This document shows positions 27,166 through 35,998 of a DNA stretch of 64,000 nucleotides, one piece after another; the first letter of the stretch is position 1, and every line of letters begins with the position of its first letter. The notes under the pieces were generated by a model. It worked only from the letters and a program-made list of their open reading frames with translations, searched no databases and was not told the DNA's origin. This stretch comes from Bacteroidales bacterium (GTDB taxonomy: Bacteria > Bacteroidota > Bacteroidia > Bacteroidales > UBA932). A program made the position numbers and the translations under genes. The DNA lies in the NCBI GenBank assembly GCA_017504965.1, contig JAFVQD010000022.1:1-64000 (forward strand), written 5' to 3'.

Positions 27166-30100
27166 ATGCGTAAAACCTTTTGTTTTCTTTTTATGCTGCT
27201 CCCTCTGCTGATGAATGCAGAAGAGGCACGCTTGCTCCGTTTCCCTTCAGTGGGGGGAGACAAAATCGCTTTTACCTACGCTGGTGACCTCTACACCGTC
27301 TCCATCGACGGCGGTCAAGCCACCAAGCTCACTTCCCATATCGGGTATGAGACATTCTCACGCTTCTCACCCGACGGAAAGACCATCGCATTCACAGGTC
27401 AGTATGACGGCAACACCGAAGTCTACCTTATCCCTTCAGAGGGCGGTGTTCCACAGAGACTTACTTATACAGCTACCCTCGACAGGGACGATATCGGCGA
27501 CCGTATGGGTCCCAACAACATCGTAATGTGCTGGACCCCTGACGGCAAGGATGTAGTATTCCGCACCCGCTGGTACACCTTCTCAGGGCTCAGAGGTCTC
27601 CTCTACCACGCACCGGTGGACGGATCGGATCTCCGCCAGATCCCTACCACTGAAGGTGGGTTCTGCTCATACTCACCCGACGGCAAGAAACTCGCACTGA
27701 ACCGTATGTTCCGCGAGTTCAGAACCTGGAAATACTACCGTGGCGGTCAGGCAGATGATATCTGGATCAACACCGTAGGGACTACAGAACTGGTAAATAT
27801 CACCAACAACCCTGCTCAGGACATCTTCCCTATGTGGGTCGGAGAAAAGATTTTCTTCCTCTCAGACAGGGACCACACTATGAATCTTTTCTGCTACGAT
27901 GTAGCCTCAGGCCAGACCCGCAAAGTGACCGACTTCAAAGAATACGACTGCAAATTCCCTTCATATTCACAGGAATACGTGGTATTTGAGAACGGAGGTT
28001 ATATATACAAATACAATATCGCTGCTGACAAATGCGAGAAAGTGAATATCACTCTGTCGTCAGACGGAGTTTACGCCCGTGGCAAACTTTCAGACGCCCC
28101 CTCCGCACAGAGTGCAATGGGTATGTACCGCGGTGGTTTCAGCCTCTCTCCTGACGGGGAAAGGGTACTTGCCACACACAGAGGTGACATTTTCAACCTC
28201 CCTGCCACCAAAGGGGCCACCTACCAGATAACCTCCTCATCCTCATCACAGGAGAGAGAGCCGGTATGGTCGCCTGACGGCAATAAGATAGCCTATTTCT
28301 CCGATGCTTCGGGAGAATACCAGGTCTATGTGGCTGATGCAGCAGATCCAGCTTCTGCAGTTAAGATGACCAACTTCAAAACCGGCTACCCACAAGGTCT
28401 CACCTGGGCACCCGACTCGAAGACCCTTTACTTCTCCGATGAGAAGAAAAACACATATTCACTCGATGTAGAGAGCAAGAAACTCACCAAGATTTTCTAC
28501 GGCAAATTCGGTGGAATGAGGGGCTACGACATATCACCAGACGGCGCCTGGCTCGCTTACTCAGCATCTGCTCAGAACAATGTATCGGTAGTTTACCTGT
28601 ACAATGTCGCCCAGAAGAAGCACTACCCTGTAACCACTACCTGGTACGACTCTTATTCACCGGTCTTCTCTGCCGACGGCAAATACCTTTTCTTCACATC
28701 GGCCAGAGAGTTCCAGTCAAGATACTCACGCGTAGAGTGGAATGCAGCCTATGACATCTCCAACTACATCTTCGTAGTTCCACTTGCCAAAGCTACCCCG
28801 GCCCCTACCCTTCTTAAAGGTGACGAATATACACCTGGCACACCTGCCGGTGGCAACAAACCAGCCCCGGGCAAGGCTAGTGCTGCCCCCGCCCCTACCC
28901 CTGCAGCCAAGACTGTTGTGGACACAGATGGCCTCATCGAGAGGGCAGCAGTCCTCCCTATCGGATCGGGACGCTTCGGCATCATCGGATGCTGGGGTGA
29001 CCATCTATACTACACAAAGGGTGGCGAGACCTGCAAACTCTCACTTAAAGATATGAAAGAGAGCAAGCTCGGCAAAGATAGAGTCATCACCACCACACCA
29101 GACTACAAAAAAGCGCTTGTGATGTCGAAAGGTGCCCTTAAAGTGGTATCTACCAATAGTTTCAAAGGTGAAGCCAATGTACCCACCTCAGATATGAGAG
29201 TATCCATCGACTACGCTCAGGAGTGGAAACAGATCTATGACGAGACCTGGAGGGTATTCAGAGACCACTTCTATCTGGAGAATATGCACGGTAAGGACTG
29301 GGATGCCATCCACGACAAGTATGCCGTTATGCTCCCATATGTTCAGCACAGACAGGATCTCACATACCTTATCGGTGAGATGATTGCCGAGCTGAATATC
29401 GGTCACGCATATGTCACTACAGGTGAGGCGCCACGCGCAGAGAGGGTAAAAGTGGGCCTTCTTGGAGGTCAGTTCGCTAAGGACAAATCTGGCTACTTCC
29501 AGGTGACCAAGATCTTCCAGGGTGAAGACTGGTCGAAGACCAACAGATCGCCCCTTGCAGAGCCTGGTCTGGGTGTAAAAGTGGGTGACTATGTTCTGGC
29601 TGTAAACGGCAAATCTCTTAAAGATGTCAGGAATATCTACGAGACCCTTGTAGGTAAAGTAGGGTCTATGGTGGCACTCAAAGTGAACACTACACCTTCA
29701 GAGGAGGGTGCCCGTACCATCTACGTGAAACCTATCGCTGACGAGACTCAGCTTGCTTATTACGAGTGGGTACATAACAACATCAGGAAAGTGGACGAGA
29801 TGAGTGGTGGTCAGATCGGCTACATCCACATCCCAGATATGAGTACCGTAGGTCTGGACGAGTTCACCAAACTCTTCTACACCCAGCTTGACAAAAAGGC
29901 CCTCATCATCGACGACCGAATGAATGGTGGCGGAAACGTATCTCCTATGATTATCGAAAGACTTCAGAGAGAGGTTTACCGAATGAATATGTACCGCAAC
30001 GGATCAGAGGGTCTGGCTACCATTCCTGAATCTACCCATCACGGTCCTAAGGTATGTCTTGTGGACAAATACTCATCATCTGATGGAGACCTCTTCCCTT

Positions 30101-30414
30101 ACGGCTTCCAGAAACTCGGTATCGGACCACTTATCGGTACACGCACCTGGGGTGGTATCGTAGGTATTTCAGGTTCGAAACCATACGTTGATGGTCAGGA
30201 TGTAAGGACACCATTCTTCACATCTTACTCTACCGACGGCAAATGGATTCTCGAAAATGAAGGTGTCACACCAGACATCTACGTGGACATCAACCCATTT
30301 GAAGACTATCTTGGTAATGACGCACAGCTTAACAAAGCAGTAGAGGTACTCCTTGAACAGATCAAGACCTACCCTCAACTCCCCGGCGTCCCCGCACCAC
30401 GCGTAATGGACTAA
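27166..30414 (+). CDS. secreted Tricorn-like S41 family peptidase
   Basis: 1082 aa. A signal peptide (RKTFCFLFMLLPLLMNAEEA) sends it to the periplasm. Repeated FSPDGKTIAF, YSPDGKKLAL and WSPDGNKIAYFS blocks form WD40-like/PD40 beta-propellers over about residues 20-540. A Pro/Ala/Thr-rich linker (about 558-582) follows, then the Tricorn C1 helical region, a PDZ domain (GLGVKVGDYVLAVNGKSL) and the S41 protease core. Candidate catalytic residues by family analogy are His in AELNIGHAYV, Ser in DKYSSSDGDLF and Glu in ENEGVTPDIYV; TRTWGGIVGISG forms the oxyanion loop. Archaeal Tricorn is cytosolic, whereas this one is exported, as is usual for the Bacteroidetes group. It is followed by a strong terminator at 30431. 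Confidence 0.92.
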   Translation: MRKTFCFLFMLLPLLMNAEEARLLRFPSVGGDKIAFTYAGDLYTVSIDGGQATKLTSHIGYETFSRFSPDGKTIAFTGQYDGNTEVYLIPSEGGVPQRLTYTATLDRDDIGDRMGPNNIVMCWTPDGKDVVFRTRWYTFSGLRGLLYHAPVDGSDLRQIPTTEGGFCSYSPDGKKLALNRMFREFRTWKYYRGGQADDIWINTVGTTELVNITNNPAQDIFPMWVGEKIFFLSDRDHTMNLFCYDVASGQTRKVTDFKEYDCKFPSYSQEYVVFENGGYIYKYNIAADKCEKVNITLSSDGVYARGKLSDAPSAQSAMGMYRGGFSLSPDGERVLATHRGDIFNLPATKGATYQITSSSSSQEREPVWSPDGNKIAYFSDASGEYQVYVADAADPASAVKMTNFKTGYPQGLTWAPDSKTLYFSDEKKNTYSLDVESKKLTKIFYGKFGGMRGYDISPDGAWLAYSASAQNNVSVVYLYNVAQKKHYPVTTTWYDSYSPVFSADGKYLFFTSAREFQSRYSRVEWNAAYDISNYIFVVPLAKATPAPTLLKGDEYTPGTPAGGNKPAPGKASAAPAPTPAAKTVVDTDGLIERAAVLPIGSGRFGIIGCWGDHLYYTKGGETCKLSLKDMKESKLGKDRVITTTPDYKKALVMSKGALKVVSTNSFKGEANVPTSDMRVSIDYAQEWKQIYDETWRVFRDHFYLENMHGKDWDAIHDKYAVMLPYVQHRQDLTYLIGEMIAELNIGHAYVTTGEAPRAERVKVGLLGGQFAKDKSGYFQVTKIFQGEDWSKTNRSPLAEPGLGVKVGDYVLAVNGKSLKDVRNIYETLVGKVGSMVALKVNTTPSEEGARTIYVKPIADETQLAYYEWVHNNIRKVDEMSGGQIGYIHIPDMSTVGLDEFTKLFYTQLDKKALIIDDRMNGGGNVSPMIIERLQREVYRMNMYRNGSEGLATIPESTHHGPKVCLVDKYSSSDGDLFPYGFQKLGIGPLIGTRTWGGIVGISGSKPYVDGQDVRTPFFTSYSTDGKWILENEGVTPDIYVDINPFEDYLGNDAQLNKAVEVLLEQIKTYPQLPGVPAPRVMD

Positions 30415-30430
30415 CACACTCATATACCAC

Positions 30431-30465
30431 GAGACACCCGACTCCGTTTGGGTGTCTCTGTTTTT
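30431..30465 (+). terminator. intrinsic terminator of the yicC-Tricorn transcript
   Basis: A 9-bp perfect stem, arms 30431-30439 and 30450-30458 (GAGACACCC), a 10-base loop and a T5 run at 30461-30465, starting 16 bases after the stop codon. Confidence 0.85.
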
Positions 30466-30474
30466 CAGTTACCA

Positions 30475-30587
30475 GTCAGTGCGATGCCTCTGACGTCATG
30501 CTTCGCATGACCCCTCCCACGACTGACGTCGCGGGCCCCTCCCTCTTATGGTGCCGAGGGTGGCACAGTCTCGGCATTCGCACTGAC
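30475..30587. repeat. 113-bp nested inverted-repeat element
   Basis: Outer arms GTCAGTGCGATGCC (30475-30488) and its near-complement at 30573-30587 (one extra base). Inside are a CATGC/GCATG hairpin near 30498-30510, GACGTC words, and GTGCC/GGCAC around the shared 13-mer GCCGAGGGTGGCA (30553-30565), also found at 24480-24492. Confidence 0.6.
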
Positions 30588-30617
30588 GTAGCTAACTTCG
30601 TTTGGGAGTCTCCACAC

Positions 30618-30648
30618 AAAAGGCACGGAACCAACCCCGTGCCTTTTT
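30618..30648. terminator. terminator-like hairpin, able to act on both strands
   Basis: An 11-bp perfect stem, arms 30618-30628 and 30637-30647 (AAAAGGCACGG), with an 8-base loop, ending in T5 on the plus strand and preceded by A4, so it could also stop minus-strand transcripts. Confidence 0.7.
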
Positions 30649-30687
30649 CACATCCACCATTCACACACCCTGACTACACAGCCCCCT

Positions 30688-30887
30688 CCTCTGCAAAGAG
30701 TAGCGAACGACTTTGCGAAGTGCGTCAAGCGAACAAACGGCAAATCTCCGTGTGGCGAAGCCAATGCCGGATTTTGTCTGAAGACGTTAGGCCGACGAAG
30801 TCGGACTATAAGGATGAGTTATCCGGCAAGGAGATGAGAGAGCAGTGAGCAGCACGGAGCAATCCGTCGTGAGCGACTTTGCAGAGG
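30688..30887. ncRNA. candidate structured RNA or mobile repeat with nested hairpins
   Basis: Outer 11-bp arms 30688-30698 and 30877-30887 (CCTCTGCAAAG). Inside: a 6-bp stem 30744-30749/30830-30835 encloses a TGGC-GAA-GCCA hairpin (30753-30763) and an 8-bp stem 30765-30772/30821-30828 (TGCCGGAT), which in turn encloses a CCGAC-GAA-GTCGG hairpin (30792-30804). A separate ACGGA-GCAA-TCCGT hairpin (30854-30867) has a GNRA-type loop. GCAAAG at 30693 can instead pair with CTTTGC at 30711. The regular nesting and GAA/GCAA loops suggest a folded RNA or a palindromic mobile repeat; no promoter or known family was recognised. Confidence 0.4.
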
Positions 30888-30901
30888 TGTATGTGATAGC
30901 T

Positions 30902-31010
30902 CTGTGTAGTATTTTCCCGAAAAAGTGTCACAGTGGTACCCTAAAATAGCTATTTCCCCTGATTTTTAACACCACTGTGACAATTTTCATACGAAATACT
31001 GCACAGTCGC
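30902..31010. repeat. ~109-bp imperfect palindrome
   Basis: Inner perfect arms 30926-30937 and 30971-30982 (TGTCACAGTGGT). Similarity continues outward on both sides, through AGTATTT words, to CTGTGTAG/CTGCACAG near the ends, making arms of about 38 bases with a 33-base centre. It is 25 bases beyond the DUF6340 gene stop on the minus strand and has no T-run typical of a terminator. Possibly a miniature inverted-repeat element. Confidence 0.6.
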
Positions 31011-31035
31011 GCTCTTTGGACTAAAAATGAACATA

Positions 31036-31962
31036 TTACCTCTCCTGGAGTTTCTTCCTCAGGGTGCTCATCTGTGAAAAATAGCATTTGCTCTCAGCGA
31101 AGTCAAGCCACTTAAGGGCAGTGTCGTAGCGTCCGAGAATCTCACACGCCACAGCGAGATTATAGGCAGCGGCTCCCTGCTTGTCAGGACTCCCACCCTT
31201 TACCAGCTCAAGCCACACATCCATCGCCTGCTCCCACTTGAAATCGGAAGCGAGATAATATGCATTCTCCCACTTGGACCCACTGAAGCAGACTATCATC
31301 CTCTCCTGCTGTTTCCATTCGGGGAGAAATATATGGGCAGTGGCTTCACCGATAGTTCTGAATGCCTCCTTTAGATGGGTATTGGCTTGAGAGATAGCAG
31401 TGGAGTTCTGTATCTGGCCATCCCCCATTATACTCCAGGTGATGGTGTCCACCACCTCTTTATCGACAAGTGTCTTCAGATGGACAGCATCATATGCCTG
31501 CACCTTATAGGCGACAGGAAGTGCCACATCCACCACATCCTTGAACTCCCCTTCGTGATAGGCCTTACTCCCATCACGGATTATACTGTAACTCCCCACT
31601 TGCAAAGAATCGAGAGCGATTATAATATCGCTGTCCGACTCTATAGCTACCATATCCAGAGTGGAGCTGCTCAGAACATTGGAGTCATTCTCAGGAACCG
31701 AATAGACACCGACAGCACCTTGGGGTAGCCCCATTTCGACCTCTATCTTTTCGGCCACACCCAGGCCCAATTCAGATACAAGCGCACTGTCCCTATCACT
31801 TTTCTTCACCACAGAGACGACAGAGATACTCTTCCCATCGAGGGTGACGGGATATTCAGAGGCCCCTTTCGACTCTATATTGATATATGTCTTGACTGGA
31901 CCGCAAGAGACAAGGGACCATAAAAGTCCACATCCGACCAAAGAGAGCAACACTTTTCTCAT
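31036..31962 (-). CDS. DUF6340-type lipoprotein
   Basis: 308 aa. The N-terminus RKVLLSLVGCGLLWSLVSCGP is a type II signal peptide with lipobox LVSC, so the protein should be lipid-anchored. The N-terminal half (PVKTYINIESKGASEYPV...ISVVSV) resembles the Bacteroidetes DUF6340 group. The C-terminal part (SGSKWENAYYLASDFKWEQAMDVW...AAYNLAVACEILGRYDTALKWLDFA) reads as two TPR-like helical hairpins. No enzyme motif is seen and the function is unknown. It starts 3 bases after the rimO stop and is translated with it. Confidence 0.78.
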   Translation of the reverse strand: MRKVLLSLVGCGLLWSLVSCGPVKTYINIESKGASEYPVTLDGKSISVVSVVKKSDRDSALVSELGLGVAEKIEVEMGLPQGAVGVYSVPENDSNVLSSSTLDMVAIESDSDIIIALDSLQVGSYSIIRDGSKAYHEGEFKDVVDVALPVAYKVQAYDAVHLKTLVDKEVVDTITWSIMGDGQIQNSTAISQANTHLKEAFRTIGEATAHIFLPEWKQQERMIVCFSGSKWENAYYLASDFKWEQAMDVWLELVKGGSPDKQGAAAYNLAVACEILGRYDTALKWLDFAESKCYFSQMSTLRKKLQER

Positions 31963-31965
31963 ACT

Positions 31966-33288
31966 CTATTTTATAAATTCGCCAAGCAAGTCATACTCAT
32001 TGGCTCGGGTTATCATTGCGTCGGCAAAAGTACCGATCCTTGCAGGATCAAACTCTCCTCCAAGAAGCACCTCACCATCCACTTCAGGGGACTCCTTCGA
32101 AGTTCGTGCCACATATACCCCATCGGTAAACGAGTCCACAAGAACCCTCTCCACACTCCCCACTCGGGAATTGTTGAATTCAAGGGAGATACCCGACTGA
32201 AGTTCCATCAGCTCCTCGTACCTCTCCTGCTTGATCCCTTTACGGATAGTATCTTTCAGGTTTTCAGCGCCCCAGGTCCCCTCCTCTTCCGAGTAGGTAA
32301 AGGCCCCCAAGCGTTCAAATTTATACTCCTGCACAAAATTCAGCAGATCCTGGAATTCCCGTTTCCCCTCTCCCGGATGCCCCACTATCATAGTGGTCCT
32401 CAGGACAATGCCCGGGACTTTTTCCCTCATCCTCTCGACCAGCGCACGGGTCTGCTTTCCGTCGATATTGCGGCGCATAGCCGCAAGCACCTTATCTGCA
32501 GAGTGCTGAAGCGGAATGTCCATATATTTGCACACCTTCGGTGAATGTGCCATTATCTCCAGCACATCATCAGGAAAAGATGCCGGATATGAGTAATGTA
32601 TTCTGATCCATTCTATCCCTTTTATCGCCTCAAGTCTCTCGATAAGCTGCGCCAATGCCCTTTTCCTGTAGATATCAAGTCCGTAATAGGTAGTATCCTG
32701 AGCTATGAGAATCAGCTCTTTAACCCCTATTGAAGCCAAAAACTCCGCTTCACGCACCAGCTCTTCGATAGGCACGGAGATATGTCGCCCTCTGATACCG
32801 GGAATAGCGCAATATGAGCACTGCCTGTCGCACCCTTCGGATATCTTCAGATATGCGTAGTGCTTGGGGGTGGTAAGGTATCTCTGGGTCAGGAGCAATG
32901 GGTTCTTCTCGACTCCGAGATATGCCAATATATTGTCCAGATCGTATGCACCGAAGAAACGGTCTACTTCAGGGATAGCCTCGATAAGTTCTTCACGGTA
33001 GCGCTGTGACAGACAGCCCCACACGAGAACCTGGGATATGTGTCCCTGATTCTTGGCCTCCACCCCCTCCAGAATAGCCTGGATGGACTCCTCTTTGGCA
33101 TCTCCTATGAAGCCGCAGGTATTGATGATCAGGGTATCCACACCTGCAGTAGAGAGATCCTCCCCCTCCGGGGAAATGGCAATCCCTGCCCTCTCCAACT
33201 GCACCATCAGGTGCTCAGAATCGACTTTGTTCTTTGAGCACCCGAGTGTGGCTACCTGTACCTTTTTAGGTTTACTCTGCTGATTCAT
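31966..33288 (-). CDS. rimO: ribosomal protein S12 methylthiotransferase RimO
   Basis: 440 aa. A radical SAM enzyme that adds a methylthio group to Asp88 of ribosomal protein S12. VATLGCSKNKVDSEHL with the LGCxKNxVD pattern separates RimO from MiaB and MtaB. The other cluster cysteines are in INTCGFIGDAKEESI and VWGCLSQRY, and the radical SAM motif is SEGCDRQCSYCAIP. The TRAM domain is at the end. It overlaps the DUF5606 gene by 17 bases at its start and is followed at once by the DUF6340 gene. Confidence 0.96.
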   Translation of the reverse strand: MNQQSKPKKVQVATLGCSKNKVDSEHLMVQLERAGIAISPEGEDLSTAGVDTLIINTCGFIGDAKEESIQAILEGVEAKNQGHISQVLVWGCLSQRYREELIEAIPEVDRFFGAYDLDNILAYLGVEKNPLLLTQRYLTTPKHYAYLKISEGCDRQCSYCAIPGIRGRHISVPIEELVREAEFLASIGVKELILIAQDTTYYGLDIYRKRALAQLIERLEAIKGIEWIRIHYSYPASFPDDVLEIMAHSPKVCKYMDIPLQHSADKVLAAMRRNIDGKQTRALVERMREKVPGIVLRTTMIVGHPGEGKREFQDLLNFVQEYKFERLGAFTYSEEEGTWGAENLKDTIRKGIKQERYEELMELQSGISLEFNNSRVGSVERVLVDSFTDGVYVARTSKESPEVDGEVLLGGEFDPARIGTFADAMITRANEYDLLGEFIK

Positions 33289-33700
33289 TTTCCTCTTCTG
33301 CTTCAGGAGCTACGAAATCAAGAGAAGCGTACTCCTTCAGGATATTGTACCACTGAACCACTTTCTTCATATGAGAGACATAGAAACGGTCTCTGTCGTA
33401 TGTAGGGAGAGCCTCTTCGAAGAATTTAACCAGCACTTTGGAATCTGCTTTATGGTCAGGAGCCTTCTCCTCGCCAAGTTTGGCTTTCATAGCCAGGAAT
33501 ACCTCTCTTAGAGGAAGTTCCTCTTCATCTGTATAAATAGCGATATCTGAAAGTGCGGTAACCTTGGCGGTCATACCGAATACTGTCCTTTTTTTGGTTG
33601 CCAATGCTTCAGCGACTACGCCCGACTTAGCCTGTGACACATATTCAAACAGGCCTTGCTCGCCTGAAACTGATAGAATTCTTTGTAGATCTGTTGCCAT
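33272..33700 (-). CDS. DUF5606 domain-containing protein
   Basis: 142 aa. Matches a small conserved Bacteroidetes family: LQRILSVSGEQGLFEYVSQAKSGVVAEAL, then LSDIAIYTDEEELPLREVFLAMK and a C-terminal YDRDRFYVSHMKKVVQWYNIL, ending in an acidic tail. The function is unknown; the size and fold-like pattern would fit an RNA- or protein-binding role, but no motif proves this. Its tail overlaps rimO and it lies 17 bases after the DnaJ-domain gene. Confidence 0.85.
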   Translation of the reverse strand: MATDLQRILSVSGEQGLFEYVSQAKSGVVAEALATKKRTVFGMTAKVTALSDIAIYTDEEELPLREVFLAMKAKLGEEKAPDHKADSKVLVKFFEEALPTYDRDRFYVSHMKKVVQWYNILKEYASLDFVAPEAEEENESAE

Positions 33701-33717
33701 TTTTAATATTGTTTTAA

Positions 33718-34431
33718 TTAATTTATTCCTCTCTCTTTTTTGATTTTATCGTATGCTTCGGAGATTTTTTTGAACTTCTCCTCAGCCGCTTTTTTAACAT
33801 CCTCACCCAGGGTCGCCACCTTGTCGGGGTGATGCTTCATAGCCATACGGCGATAGGCCTTTTTCACCTCGTCATCTGTAGCTGTACGGTCGATCTCCAG
33901 CACTTTGTATGCATCCTCGACCGATCCTCCGTGCATAGCGAACATCGAGTCGACATCCTGCTGAGGTATCCTCATCGATGCACCTATACGTCTTAGAATC
34001 TGCACTTCAGCCTCAGACAGCGAACCATCCGCCTTGGCGATACCGCAGAGATAGTGGAAAAGCTGCAGACGCTGCGAAATGGGGAGATTCATAGAGATCT
34101 GGGTACCCACCTCATCCACATTCACATCCCTCTGGATCATCTCCTTGAGGATCTTCAGCGCATCGGGGAGTGCCTCCTCTCCGAAATTGGCCCTGATAAA
34201 GTTTTTCACATACTCCAGTTCAGAGCGGAGAACCTTACCGTCAGCCTTCATCACCGCCGATGACAGAATCAGCAGCGAGACCATAAAATTGTTATATTGC
34301 TGTGGCTGCTGGCTGAAATAGCTTCCGCTCCCCTTTTCGAAAAGGGAGGCGAGCCCCACCCCCAGCAGAGCCCCGAAGGGTCCGGCCAGTGTCCAGCCCA
34401 ATATACCACCTATCCATTTACCTATTCCCAT
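33718..34431 (-). CDS. TerB/DnaJ-domain membrane-associated co-chaperone (DjlA-like)
   Basis: 237 aa from ATG 34431. The N-terminal glycine-rich hydrophobic segment [31 protein letters not shown] resembles the DjlA membrane region. A TerB-like all-helical domain follows ([24 protein letters not shown] and [19 protein letters not shown], each with the ADG metal-site motif). The C-terminal J-domain has [13 protein letters not shown], with the HPD motif needed to stimulate DnaK. The order TM-TerB-J is that of DjlA. The frame continues upstream to 34500, but that part lies within coaE. The start overlaps the coaE end by 14 bases. Confidence 0.9.
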   Translation of the reverse strand: MGIGKWIGGILGWTLAGPFGALLGVGLASLFEKGSGSYFSQQPQQYNNFMVSLLILSSAVMKADGKVLRSELEYVKNFIRANFGEEALPDALKILKEMIQRDVNVDEVGTQISMNLPISQRLQLFHYLCGIAKADGSLSEAEVQILRRIGASMRIPQQDVDSMFAMHGGSVEDAYKVLEIDRTATDDEVKKAYRRMAMKHHPDKVATLGEDVKKAAEEKFKKISEAYDKIKKERGIN

Positions 34432-35017
34432 AACCAAAACTGTTATATATATCCAATACCTGCGGGAGCAATGCCTTCTGCTCGTCCGACACGATGACAA
34501 AATCAGCCATTTCTACCCTTCTGGAGTCGCTCCACTGGTTATTTATCCTCTCAACAATCTGCTCCCTGCTCATATTTGATCTGCTCTGCACCCTGCTTAT
34601 CCTCAGCTCCAGCGGTGCAGTAATCACCAGCACCTTGTCAGCCAACGGCACGAGCGCAGGATTTTCCAGAAAAATGGCAGACTCGATTATTACAAAAGGG
34701 ATGCCCCGATTCTCATATGAATCCCTCCAGCGCTTGAAATCCTCTATCACTGCCGGATGGACCACCTCCTCTACCCTGCCCAGGAGCTCCTTGTCTGCGA
34801 ACAGCTTCTTCGCCATTATATCTTTTCTCAGACGCCCGCACTCCACCACATCATCACCCAATATCTTCCTGATATCCTCTACCAGCCTATCAGATGTATC
34901 GTACAGGGTCTTGGCCCTGTCGTCTGTAAAATAGACAGGGACACCCAATGAAGCGAACATATTTACGATGTGGGTTTTACCGCTTCCTATACCACCGGTT
35001 ACAGCCAGAACTCTCAT
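34418..35017 (-). CDS. coaE: dephospho-CoA kinase
   Basis: 199 aa. Last step of coenzyme A synthesis. Walker A is [17 protein letters not shown] at residues 5-21; [11 protein letters not shown] carries the catalytic Asp region, followed by [18 protein letters not shown] and a lid with [21 protein letters not shown]. The start overlaps the YbbR-like gene stop by one base, and the end overlaps the DjlA-like gene. Confidence 0.96.
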   Translation of the reverse strand: MRVLAVTGGIGSGKTHIVNMFASLGVPVYFTDDRAKTLYDTSDRLVEDIRKILGDDVVECGRLRKDIMAKKLFADKELLGRVEEVVHPAVIEDFKRWRDSYENRGIPFVIIESAIFLENPALVPLADKVLVITAPLELRISRVQSRSNMSREQIVERINNQWSDSRRVEMADFVIVSDEQKALLPQVLDIYNSFGYGNR

Positions 35018-35994
35018 TATTTGTCCAGAATAATACAGTCAATATATGGTGGATCGAATGTTACAGAATATATTCCTTCAGGTGCTTTCTGAAGATATGG
35101 CACTACCTGAGAGTTAATGGATGACACAGCTTCATTGTAGTCTATCACACAGGTAAAATCTGCAGGATAGAGTGCTTTGTGGGAAGAGAGAAGCTGCCTG
35201 TATATTACTGTTACACTTGTAGACAGAGGGAGCAGATCCCTATCCAGAGGGACATTGATCACATTAAGAGGGAGTTCAATACTCTGCTCTATATATCTCC
35301 CCACCTCCTGTGTATAATAGACCTGGGACTGGGAGATGGTCACACCTTTGATAGGGAGGATGTTTACCACACCCTGAAACCTCTTGTTCACCTTTTTTTT
35401 AGAGATAATTCTGGTATACACAGCATCAATATTCTCCACAACATCCTCCTCACCATAGATCAGAATACTGTCCGGATTGAGTGACATCCGGGAGATAGCC
35501 ATATACTGGGGAGAGAAGTCCACCTGCGACTGCGCTACGACAGGCACTTTTTTAGTGTCTATCTTAGGAAGAATTACCCTCACGATCTCTGTAGTAAAAT
35601 TCTCTATAGTAGAGATATCCTCCAGGAGGAATTTCTCTATCTCCCCCTTGACTTCAGAGATATACACCATAAATGTATCTGACTCGGGGGCCAACTGGTG
35701 CAGGAATTTCGGATCCAGTGTAAGATCTATCTCATCGTCCGACCGGTGAGAGATGAGAGAGTAGCCCGAAGCCCTCACCCTCATCATTACCGCATCCTCT
35801 GCCAGAGTCTCCATCACCCTCCCCTCTATATTTGTGGTTATACGCAAATTGTACTGCAAATATGTAGTATATTTCAGGGACAGGTTATGAACAGTCCATA
35901 TAAATAAAGCCAAAAGGAGAGAGAACAGCAGAGTCAGCCATTCTCCTCTCCCTTTAGCTATTTTATGAATCCAGTTCAGACTGATGCGGGACAT
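35017..35994 (-). CDS. YbbR-like (CdaR-type) membrane-anchored protein
   Basis: 325 aa. One N-terminal membrane segment (EWLTLLFSLLLALFIWTVHNL) is followed by beta-rich YbbR repeats, including SRMSLNPDSILIYGEEDVVENIDAVYTRII and a second LPLNVINVP block. In Firmicutes the YbbR protein CdaR regulates a diadenylate cyclase; no cyclase gene is in this window, so its partner here is not known. The gene order nusB-yajC-ybbR-coaE is recurrent in Bacteroidetes. Confidence 0.88.
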   Translation of the reverse strand: MSRISLNWIHKIAKGRGEWLTLLFSLLLALFIWTVHNLSLKYTTYLQYNLRITTNIEGRVMETLAEDAVMMRVRASGYSLISHRSDDEIDLTLDPKFLHQLAPESDTFMVYISEVKGEIEKFLLEDISTIENFTTEIVRVILPKIDTKKVPVVAQSQVDFSPQYMAISRMSLNPDSILIYGEEDVVENIDAVYTRIISKKKVNKRFQGVVNILPIKGVTISQSQVYYTQEVGRYIEQSIELPLNVINVPLDRDLLPLSTSVTVIYRQLLSSHKALYPADFTCVIDYNEAVSSINSQVVPYLQKAPEGIYSVTFDPPYIDCIILDK

Positions 35995-35998
35995 ACAA

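Larger units (their letters stand above)
30415..31035. other. 620-base gene-free island of structured repeats
   Basis: No supported gene. In order it holds the Tricorn-gene terminator, a 113-bp nested inverted repeat (30475-30587), a second terminator-like hairpin (30618-30648), a 200-bp multi-hairpin element (30688-30887) and a long imperfect palindrome (30902-31010). It lies between the plus-strand yicC-Tricorn unit and the 3' end of the minus-strand rimO-DUF6340 unit. The open frame at 30498-30848 runs through the hairpins and is not credible. Confidence 0.75.

Noticed and set aside
30498-30848. Plus-strand open frame of 116 codons
   Set aside because: It crosses a nested inverted repeat, a terminator hairpin and the structured element; composition is not protein-like.
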